DNA of 64,000 nt from Theobroma cacao (Eukaryota; Streptophyta; Magnoliopsida; Malvales; Malvaceae): positions 24,138,614-24,202,613 of the forward strand of contig NC_030858.1 in the NCBI RefSeq assembly GCF_000208745.1, read 5' to 3'. The notes under the pieces were generated by a model. It did no database searches and was not told where the DNA came from. It saw nothing but the letters and a program-made list of their open reading frames with translations. Below are positions 35,489-47,340 of the stretch, one piece after another. How positions within the stretch are numbered: the first letter of the stretch is position 1; each line of letters begins with the position of its first letter. Made by a program: the position numbers and the translations under genes.

Positions 35489-36526
35489 ATGGCACCAAAA
35501 CAATCCAAACCAAGCTCCAGTGGATCTTTTTATAGATCGAAGTTCATCTCTGCTGATGCCTCTGCACGATATCATACTTCATTGATCAATAAAGTACCAA
35601 TTCCTGAACAAGGGATGGATATCCCAATTCTGCCTTACAAGTAGATGCATGACATGTTTCGAGATAGACATTGGCAACTATTTAGTGACCAACCTGAAGC
35701 TGTAGTGGTGCCTGTAGTCTGTGAGTTTTATGCAAATGTAGTTGAACATGTTGATGGTGTGGCATTTTTTCCTGGCAAACAAGTCCCTTTTCACAGCCAA
35801 GCTATCAACGCATTCTTTGGAAACCTAATGTAGAGAATGATAAATATAGGCAGTACATGGGCGATCATCAAGATTGCAATTAGATTATATCGATGTTGTG
35901 TGTTGAGGGAGCCCGATGGAAGACATCGCATGGTGAGCCAATTTCATTCAAACGGAGTGCCATGAAAAAAGAGTTGAAACTTTGGTTACACTTTATAGTG
36001 GCACGGTTACTCCCTTCCACTCATATCAGTGATGTCATGAGGGATCACGCAGTGCTTATTTATGCGATTGTCACACATAAATCCATTGATGTTGGTAACA
36101 TTATCTCTCATGCCATCTTACATACGGGGCCGCACTAAACGAGATGGTATCGGTTTTCCTTCCTTGATCACTGCATTATGTGCGTGAGCTGGTGTGCAAT
36201 GGAGTGATAAAGAGGAGCTGCAACAACCAAAAATTCCTATCACCATGGGCATTCCTAAGCGGTTAGAGGAATCTACACCAGTGGCTAGTAGTTCTTCGCA
36301 AGCCACCCCTTCACATTCTTAAGCGGCTCCAACACGTAGTGTCACTCAATGGATGGAGCACATTGATCATAGATTATACTATCATAAACAGCAAAATTGG
36401 GCGATTAAACAAATGATGAGAGTCTATGCTGAACACATTGGGATGGATATGACTGTTTTTCCTTCGTTGCCTACGAATTCTGACTTTGAGGACGATTTTG
36501 GTGGTGACGATGCGGAGGACATGTAG
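35489..36526 (+). pseudogene. Athila env-position ORF (plant transposon protein family)
   Basis: The ORF starts MAPKQSKPSSSGSF at 35489. Recognisable later segments are FRDRHWQLFSDQPEAVVVPV near 35660-35715, VEHVDGVAFFPGKQVPF near 35740-35795, a shifted-frame piece at 35893-36138, and an acidic C-terminus DDFGGDDAEDM ending at 36526. This is the ORF found downstream of pol in Athila-type elements. It is often called env-like but resembles a plant transposon protein domain (probably PF20167, from memory). I see no clear signal peptide or membrane anchor. Stops at 35642 and 35831 and at least one frameshift inactivate it. Confidence 0.75.
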
Positions 36527-37895
36527 ACTACAGCTTCAGAGTTAGGAGAGTATCTTTGTTCTTTCTCTTTTATTTTCCTTTATCACATTGAGGACAATGT
36601 TTGTTCCAAGATTGGGGGCGTGATTTAGAATTTTGTTCGTTTATTTTTTTTTCATTATGTTTAGTTAGCTTTAATTTAAGATATGTCTTGTATATTTATT
36701 TACGTTTTGCATGTTTTATTTGTGTTTCAAAAAAAAAATTGAGATAGTTGCATCTCATTCATGATTGTCCTAATCCTAGGATGATATTTTAATTATCTTT
36801 TGATTCTTAACGTTTGGAAAGCATATAGTTATGATTTAATTTTATGTGATATTCTTGTGTTAGCTTTATTTTAGAATATGACTTCTAATAATTTGAGCAC
36901 TATACTCTTTTACTTAGAATTTTTGTGTGATTTAGAGAAAGTTTATGTTGATGAAAAAGTATAGTGAAGTCAAGAATTCTAGAATGTGTTTGATTCTTTC
37001 TCAAGGCGAAATCTTAGATCACTTAGGATAGGAAGTGATTTAGGCCATCTTTGGATCGTTTGAGCCTTTTTGAGCTTACCTTGTTATATTTATCCTTAGT
37101 TACCCTTTTGAGCCTAATTTACCTTTTCTTTGTAATTACACAATTATGTTAGCCTTGGCCTGTCTATTTAAATCCAGCAATTTGAACCTTTCACCCTCTA
37201 AGTATTTTAATCTTTCTAGGAAATGATTTGAGCTTAAGAATGAATTGAGGGAGAAAGGTGAAAAAAAAAGTTATGGTTGTTAGGAAAATGACCCCTTGTT
37301 TATAATTGTCAAAAATAAGTTTGGGGGTTGAAAAAAAAAAGAAAAGAAAAGAAATAGAATGTGTTGTACAAAGGAAAGTTTACTTCAAGTTTGGGGGTGC
37401 TATACAAAAAAAATTTGAGCTCTTTATATGTCCTAGATTGATTAAGTGCTTAGGGTGAATTTGAGCCTAAATATATCCTTTATCATACCTTAACCCTAGC
37501 CTTACATTACAAGCTTGATAAAGACCTATTGATCCTTGAATAAGTGTTAATCTACATTAGTAGAGAGAGATAAAAAGTAAACTTATGGGATCCTAGTACT
37601 AATCTATGCTTATATTTGGAATAAACTAATCCAAATTGCATGATATTTTTTATAAGAGAGCATTCACACACACACGGGAAGTCCATTTGAAAAATAAGTT
37701 TTCACTTGAATTGATGTATGAATTTAAGGATTAGCTATATGTTACCTTAAGTTGGAATTTAAGTTAATTTTTGAGGAAAAATTGGGAAATCATGATTTAG
37801 TACTTCTATCTCTCGTTCAAGGATTTTTTATGTTTAGTTTTCTTTTTGTGATTTTCTTTTGCTCAAGGACTAGCAAAATCTTAAGTTTGGGGGTG
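36527..37895 (+). other. Athila 3' noncoding region with polypurine tract
   Basis: No coding sequence. The polypurine tract before the 3' LTR reads AAGTTTGGGGG at 37882-37892. Similar GGGGG tracts occur at 36614, 37320 and 37391. Confidence 0.8.
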
Positions 37896-39315
37896 TGATA
37901 ATTCTATTTTATAGAATTATTTTAGTCCAATTTTGTTATGAAATATTAGCTAAGTCCTCAATTTTCAATTATAATTTACTTATTTTAAATTGTTTTTACA
38001 ATTAGTTTATTTTTAAGTGAATTATTTTAATTTTATGTTATTTTTTAAAATTTGGTTATTATTTATTAGTTTTTATATTTTTCGTAGGATTAAAAGAGAT
38101 TGGGCTTAATTTTGGAAAATTAAGTGTTGAAAGACGTACAATCTGCTTACATATGCTTCAGTGTTTTAGTCATAACCTATGCTACAGACCTCCAAATGAT
38201 GTAATTTTTAAACGATTAGAAAGCTAAGAGATAGGGCTACAACTTTTATGAAGATCACTTTACCCAATTCTGCATTAAAGGTAGAGAAAATTGCATCGAA
38301 AAATAGTTGGATGTACTGTGTTAGGAATGGAAATTTGTGAAGACTAACAATTGATTTTTTGGGCCCCTCATTACATTTTTAAGCCCAATTAAACCATAGG
38401 TCAACTTAGAAACTTTAGGTTAAGTTTATTAGTATAAATAAGATATTTTTAAGAACATTAGGGTAGACAACTTTTGGGAGATTCAAGAAGTTAGAAGTAG
38501 AGGCTGAAACTTGGAGATCAAGGTGGCAAATATTTGTTTTATTTTCTTTTTTGGCTTTTATTGTTCTTGTTACTCTCAATGGTTGAATTATATACAGTGT
38601 TATTTGTTTTCAAAATTATGAGTAGCTAATTTTCTTTTTCTAGGATTACAATTGAACTTACATGCAATTTAGATTTTTAATCCCTTTCTTGCTTATCTTT
38701 AATGGGATTTGAATTGTTTATTCCAATTTGTTCTTAATGCTTTTAATTGTCTAATCACCAATTAAATTGATTTAGGAACCTAAACAAATTTGGAAAAGGA
38801 AGTTTAGTGTAAAGTAAAATTGAGATAACACATGATCATATTAATTGATTTGCGTATAGGATATGGATATACCTATATGCCATATGTAGACAGATTAGAG
38901 TCTGGACTTAATGAGTCTGTTTTTATTTCAATTCACATAAGGATATAGTGTTTTGGTTAAAATAGATATTTTTATAAAACGGTCGAGAGACCCTTATTAA
39001 TAATTTAAGACTCTAGGTTAGCAATTCAACCCATTGAAATAAGTTAAGGACGAGAGGTAAGATTTAGATGAAGCGTGAGGGATATTATAATCCTAGGCTT
39101 GTTTAATTTGATATTTTCTCAAGTTATTATTATTTTGATTTTTCTTATTAGTTTAAATTTTAGTTAATTAATTTTGGGTGTTTGGATAACATTAATTTTT
39201 TCTAATTTTAGTACTTAGTAAAGTTTTAGATCAATTCTCTATGGGATCGATACTCTGCTTGCTAATATACTGTCTATTCAATACGTATACTTGCGTAGTG
39301 AACTTTTAATTGACA
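37896..39315 (+). repeat. 3' LTR of Athila element
   Basis: Starts TGATAATTCTATTTTA and ends TTTTAATTGACA, 1420 bases; partner of 27292-28727. The substitutions and small indels between the two show the insertion is old. Confidence 0.93.
38433..38440 (+). promoter_or_regulatory. TATA box in Athila 3' LTR
   Basis: TATAAATA, equivalent in position to 27826-27834 in the 5' LTR. Confidence 0.6.
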
Positions 39316-41923
39316 ATTTGTGAAAAATGGTAAACATGAACTTTGTAGCTCTACCTCTTATATTTTCAATGGTTGAAGAATCACATTCATTGAATCTTTG
39401 TATCTCAAGTTATCCTAGAATTACCGCAGCATGTTCAGTGAAAATTTGTACTTAGTCTCCATAGCATAGATCATCACCATTTAACTTTATGTATTTGAAA
39501 ACCTACAATGACAAGGACTAAATTGGTATTGGCTTAAATTAAGACTGTCAACATGAAAATGAACGAAAATTGCTTGAATTAAAATAAGTTAACATGCTTT
39601 AAATTAATTAACCAAAAACATAAAAACTATCTAAAATTGGATTAAAACACAAGAACTTAGCTATTTTAACATCCAAAATGTGGCTAAATAACTCTATATA
39701 ATATAGTTATTTGAGCAAGCCTTTAATTGTTTGGAAACTTCATTTCAAAAAGTGTGAAGCATGACTTGTATGTGCTTTTGGATAATGAAAAATATGTTAG
39801 ATATTACTCTAATGTGATGTTTGGCTGTGGACTTGGTTGGCTAGAATTGCCAGCACTATATGTGATTCATAAGTTATTTGATTAAGATTTACACTATTCT
39901 TATGGGTTACATGCCCCTTAACATCTTTGGAACTATGCACCTTAGCATTTTTTTTTTACATGTCTTACATGTTTGGTTGATTTAGCATGTTTGGTTGTGT
40001 GCCTTAGCACATTCAGACTACTTGCGTTAATATGATTGATTTATATGCCTTATATGTTCATTTTCCATACATGATTTACATTATTTAACATGTTTGGTTA
40101 CATAGTTTGTATGTTTGGAAATTGGTTATGGATTGGAATGGTGTAAATGGAAGTGTAAGTTATATGGTTGGCCAAGTTACCTTTACTTAAGTTATTGGAA
40201 ATTTAGTTTCTTGAGGATGTGCAAATTGGAAATCTTTGAACTCTAAATTTTAGAGGAATGGAGAGAATAATTGAACCTAGTGAAAGGGAGGCAAAATTGG
40301 AAGGTTCAAGGGTTGAATTTGGAATCTAGAAGTGTTGAGATCGACCCTTAAGAACCAAAAAGTTGATCCCAAGCCATCAGAACACAGAGGGAGTGTTTAG
40401 TTACAAAAAGGATCGACCCTCCACCCAAGAAAGGTCAATCCTTGCAATGTATTAAACACTCTTTTGGGCTTTTGAGCCTTATTTTGAGGGATTTTGTTAG
40501 GAAATCTTAGACTAAGTGTCTAAGAACCTTTGGTCATGTATGAATCTCTCTAGATAAAGTTGGAAAATCCCTTTCAATTATATGAGGCTATCAAAAATGA
40601 ATTATTCAAAAATTACATATTCCTTGAAATATGTTTATGGAATACTCCCTCATTTAGGTTGTTCCCCTGTCCTCGTGTTTGCTCATTGAGATTTTATATC
40701 TCACAAATGTGGATTTTTTTTTTTACAATTTAGTAGTTCTCTAGGTGGCATATTTGTGGAGTCAATCTTTCGCCATAGTTGGTAGGTCGTCATGAAGACA
40801 TCTAGTACATGTATAACTTTGAGTCGGTTGACTAATTAAGCCAAACTTTTTGTTGGTTATATAATTTCAAATGCATGTGAATGTTTGGGCCTATAATTGG
40901 CAATAGATGTTAAATGAATTATAGTTATATATTTGCTTATATTTATTATCTATAAACATATATGTCTGTTTGGAAAATCATGCAACTTGACACGAATTAT
41001 ACATATTTGGTGTGAAGATTATCATATGCTTATAAATCTATCGAAATGAAATACAACTTTTGTATTATGTGCTATTGTCATAATTGGATGATAAATTTTA
41101 GGGTAAAATACACTGACTCCATGAGTTTAGGCCATAATTACATGCGAGTCTATTAGTTTTCTAAATGGATAATCTACCCTAAAAGAATATTTTTGCTAGA
41201 CACATAAGTGTTGTTGTTAGTCAACCGTCAATGTTTCCATTAGTTTGATGATATGGTAATATTTTTAAGACAATTTTACCTTCCATTAATTTTAAAAATT
41301 ACCACTATATAAATTATAATTTTTCATTTTTTAAGTTTTTTTCTTTTTCAAAAAAAATTCTCTTCACTCAACCACCTCTCCATAAACAACGCTCCCTTAG
41401 GGAGCACCAAATCGACGCTCCCCATCTGGTGCTCCACTAAGAACACAATCGATGCTCCCCTAAAAAGCATGATCAAAGGAACACCAGATCTGATGCTCCT
41501 CAAGGGAGTACACGGTGCTCTACAGGGGAGCCCGATCTGGTGCTCCTTAAGGGAGTGTGAGTTCTACGGTGTGTAGCCAGATCTCGCGGTCCCTTAGGGA
41601 GATTCGATCGAATCTGGCTTTCCATGGCAAAATTCGATCGCGAGATAGCCGGCTAGTGTTAGGGAGCACCGCCAACCAACTTGAAAGAAAGGAAAATAGT
41701 AAGAAATAATAAGGGTATTTTAGACATTTCACGTTTACCCATTAACGTCATTTACATGTTTGGGGAAAATTGTCCATTTTGAGAACTAATGGACCCGTTG
41801 TAATTATAACCAAAACTTAAAGGGGTCAATTTATTTTACCTTAAATTTTGAGGCTTGCTTGGGTTAAATGGGATTGTTCATCAAACCCATGTGTCCACTA
41901 TGGCCAAGAATTAGGTTATGACA
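39316..41923 (+). repeat. LTR of element D (left boundary uncertain)
   Basis: The right end is fixed by TTATGACA at 41923, four bases before a tRNA-Met primer site. The left end is not visible; the Athila element adjoins at 39315. Two palindromic GATCGACCC boxes lie at 40341-40372 and 40410-40441. A TIR element is inserted at 41100-41841. Confidence 0.65.
41100..41841. mobile_element. TIR element (MITE-like) with 8-bp target duplication
   Basis: Terminal inverted repeats of about 60 bases start AGGGTAAAATACACTGACTC on the left and, in reverse complement, AGGTAAAATAAATTGACCCC on the right; both contain ATAATTACA and end in a CTATTAGTTTT/CCATTAGTTCT block. TAAATTTT stands at 41092-41099 and again at 41842-41849. 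The 742-base element has no transposase. An 8-bp duplication fits hAT, while the long inverted repeats resemble Mutator-derived elements. The middle (41380-41670) is GC-richer and full of GGAGC/GCTCC palindromes. Confidence 0.85.
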
Positions 41924-41927
41924 AAGT

Positions 41928-41939
41928 TGGTACCAGAGC
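41928..41939 (+). other. Primer-binding site of element D
   Basis: TGGTACCAGAGC, one base off the initiator tRNA-Met complement, four bases after the LTR end. Confidence 0.85.
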
Positions 41940-43716
41940 ATTAAGTTATTTAAGTCATAGGAGTTTTTGTTTGAGTTAGTGGAAAGTTGGACTTTTATGT
42001 CGTGGTTTTTAGTTTGTGAATTATAGCACAACCCGTAAACGGGAGACTGCATGGGATCCCTTGTTTAGGTACAAACCTTCCTTTGTCAACCATGAGTCAA
42101 TAATGAGTAATTTAGTATAGTACTTGCTCTTGTCCAAGTAAATCTACCACCTTAGACCCAAATTACAATTAGAGCTATGATAGAGCAGAATGCTCCCGCT
42201 AAGACTTTTGTTAGGGCATGTGTGCTTATTCTTAGAGGTCGTGATTGGTGCGGTAGGCTCACCAAATCTTTAAAGGTAAAGACACCTAAAGATACACACT
42301 CGGAGGTGCAACCTCTTATGGATGAAGATAGACGCTCAATTAGAGGTGTCACTATTGAGGACCTGGCTAGAGATGATGGCTAACTAGATGGATACCATGC
42401 AAAGGTAGGTCAAAGGAAATCGAGTTAGAAATGCTCCCCCAGGCTCTCATGAGCTAAAGGACCACTAGCAGACTAAGGTAGTGCAAATACATGGTGAGGT
42501 GTTGCTTCATGATTTTCTTAATCTTAAGCCTTCATCTTTCACTAAGTCAAATGTGTCTAAGGATCGACAGTTGTTCATTGATAAGATGAAAAAGATATGT
42601 AAAGCATTAACAAGCTCTAACGAGAGGTTTGTGGATTTTGTAGGTTTCAAACTATAAGATGAAGCTCACCATTGGTTTCTATCTTATCTCAAAAAGAGAC
42701 CCCAAGTGTCGCCACGATTGACTTAGGTGAGCTTTGTATGGCTTTCATGGCTAGGTTTTCACTTGAGGCAATACAAGATGCTAAAAGCCGAAAGTTTAAG
42801 GATCTTGTACAAACCCTAGGGATGACTGTCTTAGAGTATGATATGCACTTCATGTTAGCTTTAAAATTATTATAGCTTTGATTATGACAAAATGATCAAA
42901 TTCGCTTGAACATTATTTGAGTAATCCTTGACAATTTCTTAAAATGATTTAACTCCCATACATTTGTTCTTACATAAACACAAGCTTGACTCTTGAAGTT
43001 ATTGAACTATATCTATAAGCGTGTATGACTTAGGTGTATGAGTGCTTATGATTCTCATTCATTAAAATTTGATTTAAAGATTAAAGGAAACTATTGATAC
43101 ACTCATTAAGAGGGAGTTTTGAATATCTTGTTTAATGATGAAAAAGAAAAAAGAGAGAAGGAAGACTAAATCAAATAGAGTTAAATAGGTCTTCATGTTT
43201 AATTTATGTGTGTGATACTCAGTTTTGGTTTTGTTGAATATTATGTAAAGAAAATATGATGCATTGACTAAGGGGGAGCACCTTATTACGCATAAAGATT
43301 TGAAGCATTCATATTGAAAATAGACATTGCATTCTTAATCTAGGAAGTGTTTTGTGATCATAAAAAATAAGAGATAGAGAATGTGGACTCTATATGTTTT
43401 TTATGATAGCAAAATATTCCCATTCATTGATGTTTAATTATATTGTTTGAGTGTGCAGGAGAAAGCTTAAATTCATTAATATATCTGGTATTTGAAAGCA
43501 AGTCAAGATGCTTGTTCAGTTGCAAGAAAGGTTAATTGGTTAAACAGGCAAAGAAGAAAGAGCTTTAATGAAGACAAAAAGGTCTTAACTGGTTAACATA
43601 AGATTTAATCAGTTAAGCAGGTGTTGGATAAAAACAGAAGCCTCTAAGTCAGATAAAGAAGGGAGCTAGTCAACTAAAACTCAAATTGAAGATGGTTAGT
43701 TCATAAACAAAGAACA

Positions 43717-44005
43717 CTTAGTCGACCAAGAAACATGGTTAGTCGACTAAGAGCTTATTGCCAGAAATCTGGATTACGAGACAGAAAGAACTTAATCGAC
43801 TAAAAAGCATTGTTAGTCAACCAAAAGCTTACTGCCAAAAACTGGGTTCAGAGATAGAGATGACTTAATCGACTAAGAAGAATTGTTAGTCAACTAAGAG
43901 CTCACTACCAGAAACTGGGTTAAGAGATAGAGACGACTTAATCGACTTAGAAGTATAGTTAGTCAACTAAGAGCATTCTATCTGAAGAATTGAATTTGAA
44001 TACTA
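43717..44005 (+). repeat. 73-base tandem repeat with TCGA palindromes
   Basis: CTTARTCGAC occurs at 43717, 43791, 43864 and 43937. Each unit contains two facing palindrome boxes (CTTAATCGACTAAG and TTAGTCAACTAAG types) around a spacer of about 10 bases, so each can form a hairpin or act as a paired binding site. Confidence 0.88.
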
Positions 44006-44356
44006 AAGACAAAATAACCGCTAAAAATGGCTAGTTTCTATCTCCAACAATCAGAATTGATTTTTCAAGTATTTAAAACCTCTCAAACAGTCAAAAACAA
44101 GATAGAGAAGCCATCCATAGTGATTTTGAGCTTAGAAGACCAAAACTTTCTCTTTACACTTGTATTTCACTCCTATCCTTTGAAAAAGTGTTTGAGCTTA
44201 ACTTTGTACATCTTAAATCAGCTAAGTAATCAATTGTACTTCATCTCTTCTTCATTTCTTGATTACGTAGAGTGTACAAGGCACTCTAAGGGGTTGATCA
44301 AGCTTAGGTTAGCTTGGTTGTAGTGGTAGGTTCTAACTTAGCCTTAGAAAAGTTAG

Positions 44357-44557
44357 TTTTGGGTTTTGGTTGATCCCGTGAAAAACCATTGTTAAAGGTT
44401 GTGGTTAAGCCCTTGAAAGGCCATTTTGGGTTTTAGTTGATCTTGTGAAAAACCATTGTTAAAGGTTGTGGTTGAGCCTTTGAAAAGCCATTTTGGGTTT
44501 TGGTTGATCCCGTGAAAAATCATTGTTAAAGGTTACGGCTAAGCCTGCGAAAAGCCA
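44357..44557 (+). repeat. 67-base tandem repeat, three copies
   Basis: TTTTGGGTTTTRGTTGATC starts at 44357, 44424 and 44491. The same motif occurs once, in diverged form, near 47240-47300 in the copia LTR fragment. Confidence 0.9.
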
Positions 44558-44963
44558 TTGTAAAAGCTTGGTGGAAGCTTGGGAATTCCACTGGTTTTAG
44601 TGATTTGGTTTGGAAAATTCTTAGTTGAACAATCAAGGTAGTGGATGTAGGCCTTTGACTGAACCACTATAAATCATTAAGTATTGTCTCTTCTGTTTTA
44701 TTTTTTATTTTCATTCTTTCTAAAACCGTTCCTTCATCTTGCTTCAAATTTTTCATCATTGACCTTCAATTTGCGTCCAATTCGAAATCAAGTCTAGTAA
44801 GAGCCAAAAAGTGCAATTCACCCCCCCACTAGCACATTTATTCAAGACCAACACTTCACCCAATTGTCAAGGTATGGATCTTACCTAGTGACCATTGAGA
44901 AAATGAAGGTGAAACGATTTATCAATGGCTTGATGGACTCACTATATAGGGTTATGGCTATGA

Positions 44964-46474
44964 TATATGTTAGCAATGTGATTTATTAGAGACAATGCAT
45001 AAAGATAGTGGGAGCAATTGAAGACTTTTATTAATTGCCTTAGCCATATAAACTTGTAACAGATTGAATGGAAATGTAACATAGTCCTGTATTTAGCTAA
45101 GCCATTTTAGTTATGGTTTCCTGTAGCTTATTCCCTCTTATTTTCTCTGTAAACTCTACTTGGTTCCTATAAAGTTTTGCTTGCCAAAGCCTTAGTTCAT
45201 TAAAGTAGGTAGATTTGTTTTGCACTTAGCTATCTACTACAATACTTGAGTAGCCTTAAGTGTGTGTTTGAGTGTTAGTCTAATAGTCTTGCTTAATAAA
45301 CCTAATGGCAATAGCTAGTAATCCATCAGGAACCAAGTTTATGCATAGCAACTAGACTTGGACATTCATAAAAAATTTAGGGAAGTTTATCTACTTATGA
45401 CCACGAAAATAGGATAAGAAAATCTTAGAATTCTATCAAAATAATTACTATTTTTATTTAATAGAAAATCTAATTCCTGGTTATGAACCATTAAGAAAGT
45501 AATAAAAAAATCATGAAAAAAATATGAAAAAGAATGCCTAGGTCATGATAAATGCTCTTAGAATGCTAAAATGTAAAAAGCTTATCATTTTTTATATCTA
45601 AATTAATGAAGATTACAAAGAGTTCTAAGTAAAATGTAGTTCCTTTTTCTCTCATCTTTTTAAATACATCAAATGCTAAATTGAAACTACAATTCTCAAA
45701 TCAACATACTTACAGATGCAAGGGCATCAAGTATTCCTAGCACAACCGCCACCAAAAATAAAAACCACTTCACAAATATTTGAAAAGATCATGTATCTAA
45801 AGAATTGCTTCGTATTCTTATATGCCCTTTTTACTGCGATAGCTTACCCAATAATTTTGCTAAAATCTAATCTCATTTACTATTTGGATTAACAAGGATC
45901 TCAATTAAGTGCTGATTATGATGTTATTTAGTTAAGACAAAGGATAGCTTTTTTTGAAATTTGTGAACAGATAGGATGCAAAATGCAAGAACCTGCAAGT
46001 AGTACGATACAGAAATTTAGCCAGGACATGAATCTTATTTATCTCAATTCACCTCCAATGATACATAGTAGAAAAAGGTTTAAGGCCAAAAGTCAGCTTA
46101 ACAAGTAATAATTAGGGGTCAAATACTTCTTTTTTTCAAATTTTCTATCCCTCATTAATATTGGCTGGCAAGTTGGTTGACTCTATTTGTTTCAGTAACA
46201 ATGGCTACAGCAGGGACAAAATATTTCTTAATAATGGAAATTTTAAAAAATCAAAAAATAAACATACTTTATATTAAATTAATCCAAATGATGTTAGAAA
46301 CTGAACATAGCCCTCAAAGTTTCATTATTAACAAATACATGTAAGAAGTAAAGCAACATGATATTTATAGCTACCTCTAATTACCAAATAACGAAAGAAC
46401 ACCTTCACACCCAAGTTAAACATAGAGACATTCTGTTTTTTTTTGTACACCTCCCTATTGTTGTAGCTCATCAC
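44964..46474 (+). other. Unassigned sequence, possibly beginning with a short copia LTR
   Basis: Gag of element D ends abruptly where TGTTAGCAATGTG begins at 44964. The next 340 bases look like a small copia LTR (CTCTGTAAACTCTACTTGG, then CTATAAAGT), and ATGGCAATAGCTAGTAATCC at 45304 could be a gag start. No primer site or further domain was found. The rest to 46474 is AT-rich with nothing recognised. Confidence 0.3.
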
Positions 46475-47340
46475 TGTTGGCTCCATTAGTTTTTGATTAT
46501 AATGAAACATTCCCATTTATGTGTTTCTAATACCCTTACTTGAGTGTGCACGAAAGTAACATATAAAATTAATTTATTGACTCTTCAAAGAGTATTTTTG
46601 AAAGAAAAATAGGGATAAAATCAACAAGATGTAACTGAATAACAAGGAGGAAGCTTATTGGTGAAACAAGGAAAAACATTGGTTGACCAAGTTTCAAATT
46701 AGAGAAATGGCGGGCTGAAGAGTTTGAGAAACAGAATCAACTTAGTCGACCAAGACAGTCAACTAATTGCTCTCTACCAAGATCTACAAACCAGAAATAG
46801 AATCAACTTAGTCGACCAAGTCAGTCGACTAAGAGCTCTCTGTCTACAATTTGAACCAGAGAACTAAAAGATAGATTAACGGCTAGAACTCATCCTCAAC
46901 TATTTCCAACGGCCATAAACTGCCAAACTACCATCAGAGTTGTATCTCCAAGCATAAAAGGGTCTTCCAACAATAAGAAACAAGTTTTTTCAAGCCTTGA
47001 ATGAGATTTGAGCTATAGAAAGTAAAAAAAAAAACAACCGAAAAGCTTCACAGCACTTTACTGCACTTAAACGGTAATCTTTGTAATAGAGTTCAGCACT
47101 TCATCTTGTACCATCTAGATCAAGTAAGTGATCATTGGTACTTCTTTATTACTTCTCTTGTATTCTTAGAGTGAGGGAGTCACTCTAAGGGGTTGTTCAA
47201 GCTTGGGATAGCTTGATTGTTGAAGGTTGTGGTTGAGCCTTCGAAAACCACTTTGGGTTTTAGTTTAGCTCGTGAAAAACTAGTGTAAAAGGTTTTTGGC
47301 TGAACCTGGTAAAAGCCATTGTAAAAGCTTGGTGGAAGCT
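46475..47340 (+). repeat. Copia (SIRE-like) LTR fragment
   Basis: Matches the middle of the solo LTR at 42853-44853, with CTTAGTCGACCAAG boxes at 46741 and 46807 and the GTTGTGGTTGAGCCTTCG motif near 47224. It ends at GGTGGAAGCT, exactly where the other copy continues with TGGGAATTCC, so element C is inserted here. It may be the 5' LTR of copia element E, which lies downstream in the same orientation. Confidence 0.75.

Larger units (their letters stand above)
27292..39315 (+). mobile_element. Athila-type Ty3 element, full length but inactive
   Basis: Two LTRs bound a 9.2-kb interior with gag, pol and an env-position ORF in that order, all on the plus strand. Total length is about 12.0 kb, usual for Athila. 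The flanking five bases differ (ATCTA on the left, ATTTG on the right), so there is no clean target duplication; mutation or recombination between elements may explain this. Confidence 0.93.
42853..44853 (+). repeat. Copia (SIRE-like) solo LTR with 5-bp target duplication
   Basis: Starts TGTTAGCTTT and ends GACCAACA, 2001 bases, flanked by CTTCA at 42848-42852 and 44854-44858. It splits the gag of element D in mid-codon context. Internal arrays: four units of a 73-base repeat with TTAGTCGACTAAG palindromes (43717-44005) and three units of a 67-base repeat (44357-44557). Its final part has the C-rich run at 44820-44828 typical of SIRE/Maximus LTRs as I know them. Confidence 0.93.
42170..44963 (+). 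pseudogene. Element D gag, split by a copia solo LTR
   Basis: Tekay-like gag. Before the break: FLNLKPSSFTKSNVS near 42516, FIDKMKKICKAL near 42574, RFVDFVGFKL near 42626, and LGMTVLEYDMHF ending near 42850. After the break the frame resumes with TQLSRYGSYLVTIEKMKVKR near 44857-44915 and FINGLMDSLYRVMAM up to about 44963. Stops and a frameshift are present. Sequence after 44963 is unrelated, so the 3' part of gag and all of pol are missing. Confidence 0.85.

Noticed and set aside
35489..36526. True envelope gene
   Set aside because: No clear signal peptide, fusion peptide or membrane anchor; it matches the ORF found downstream of pol in Athila elements instead.
44027..44323. 98-codon plus-strand frame as a gene
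   Set aside because: It lies wholly within the copia solo LTR and has no domain.
46328..46516. Short open frames between 45300 and 46500 as host exons
   Set aside because: No recognisable domain, no convincing splice signals and low-complexity composition.
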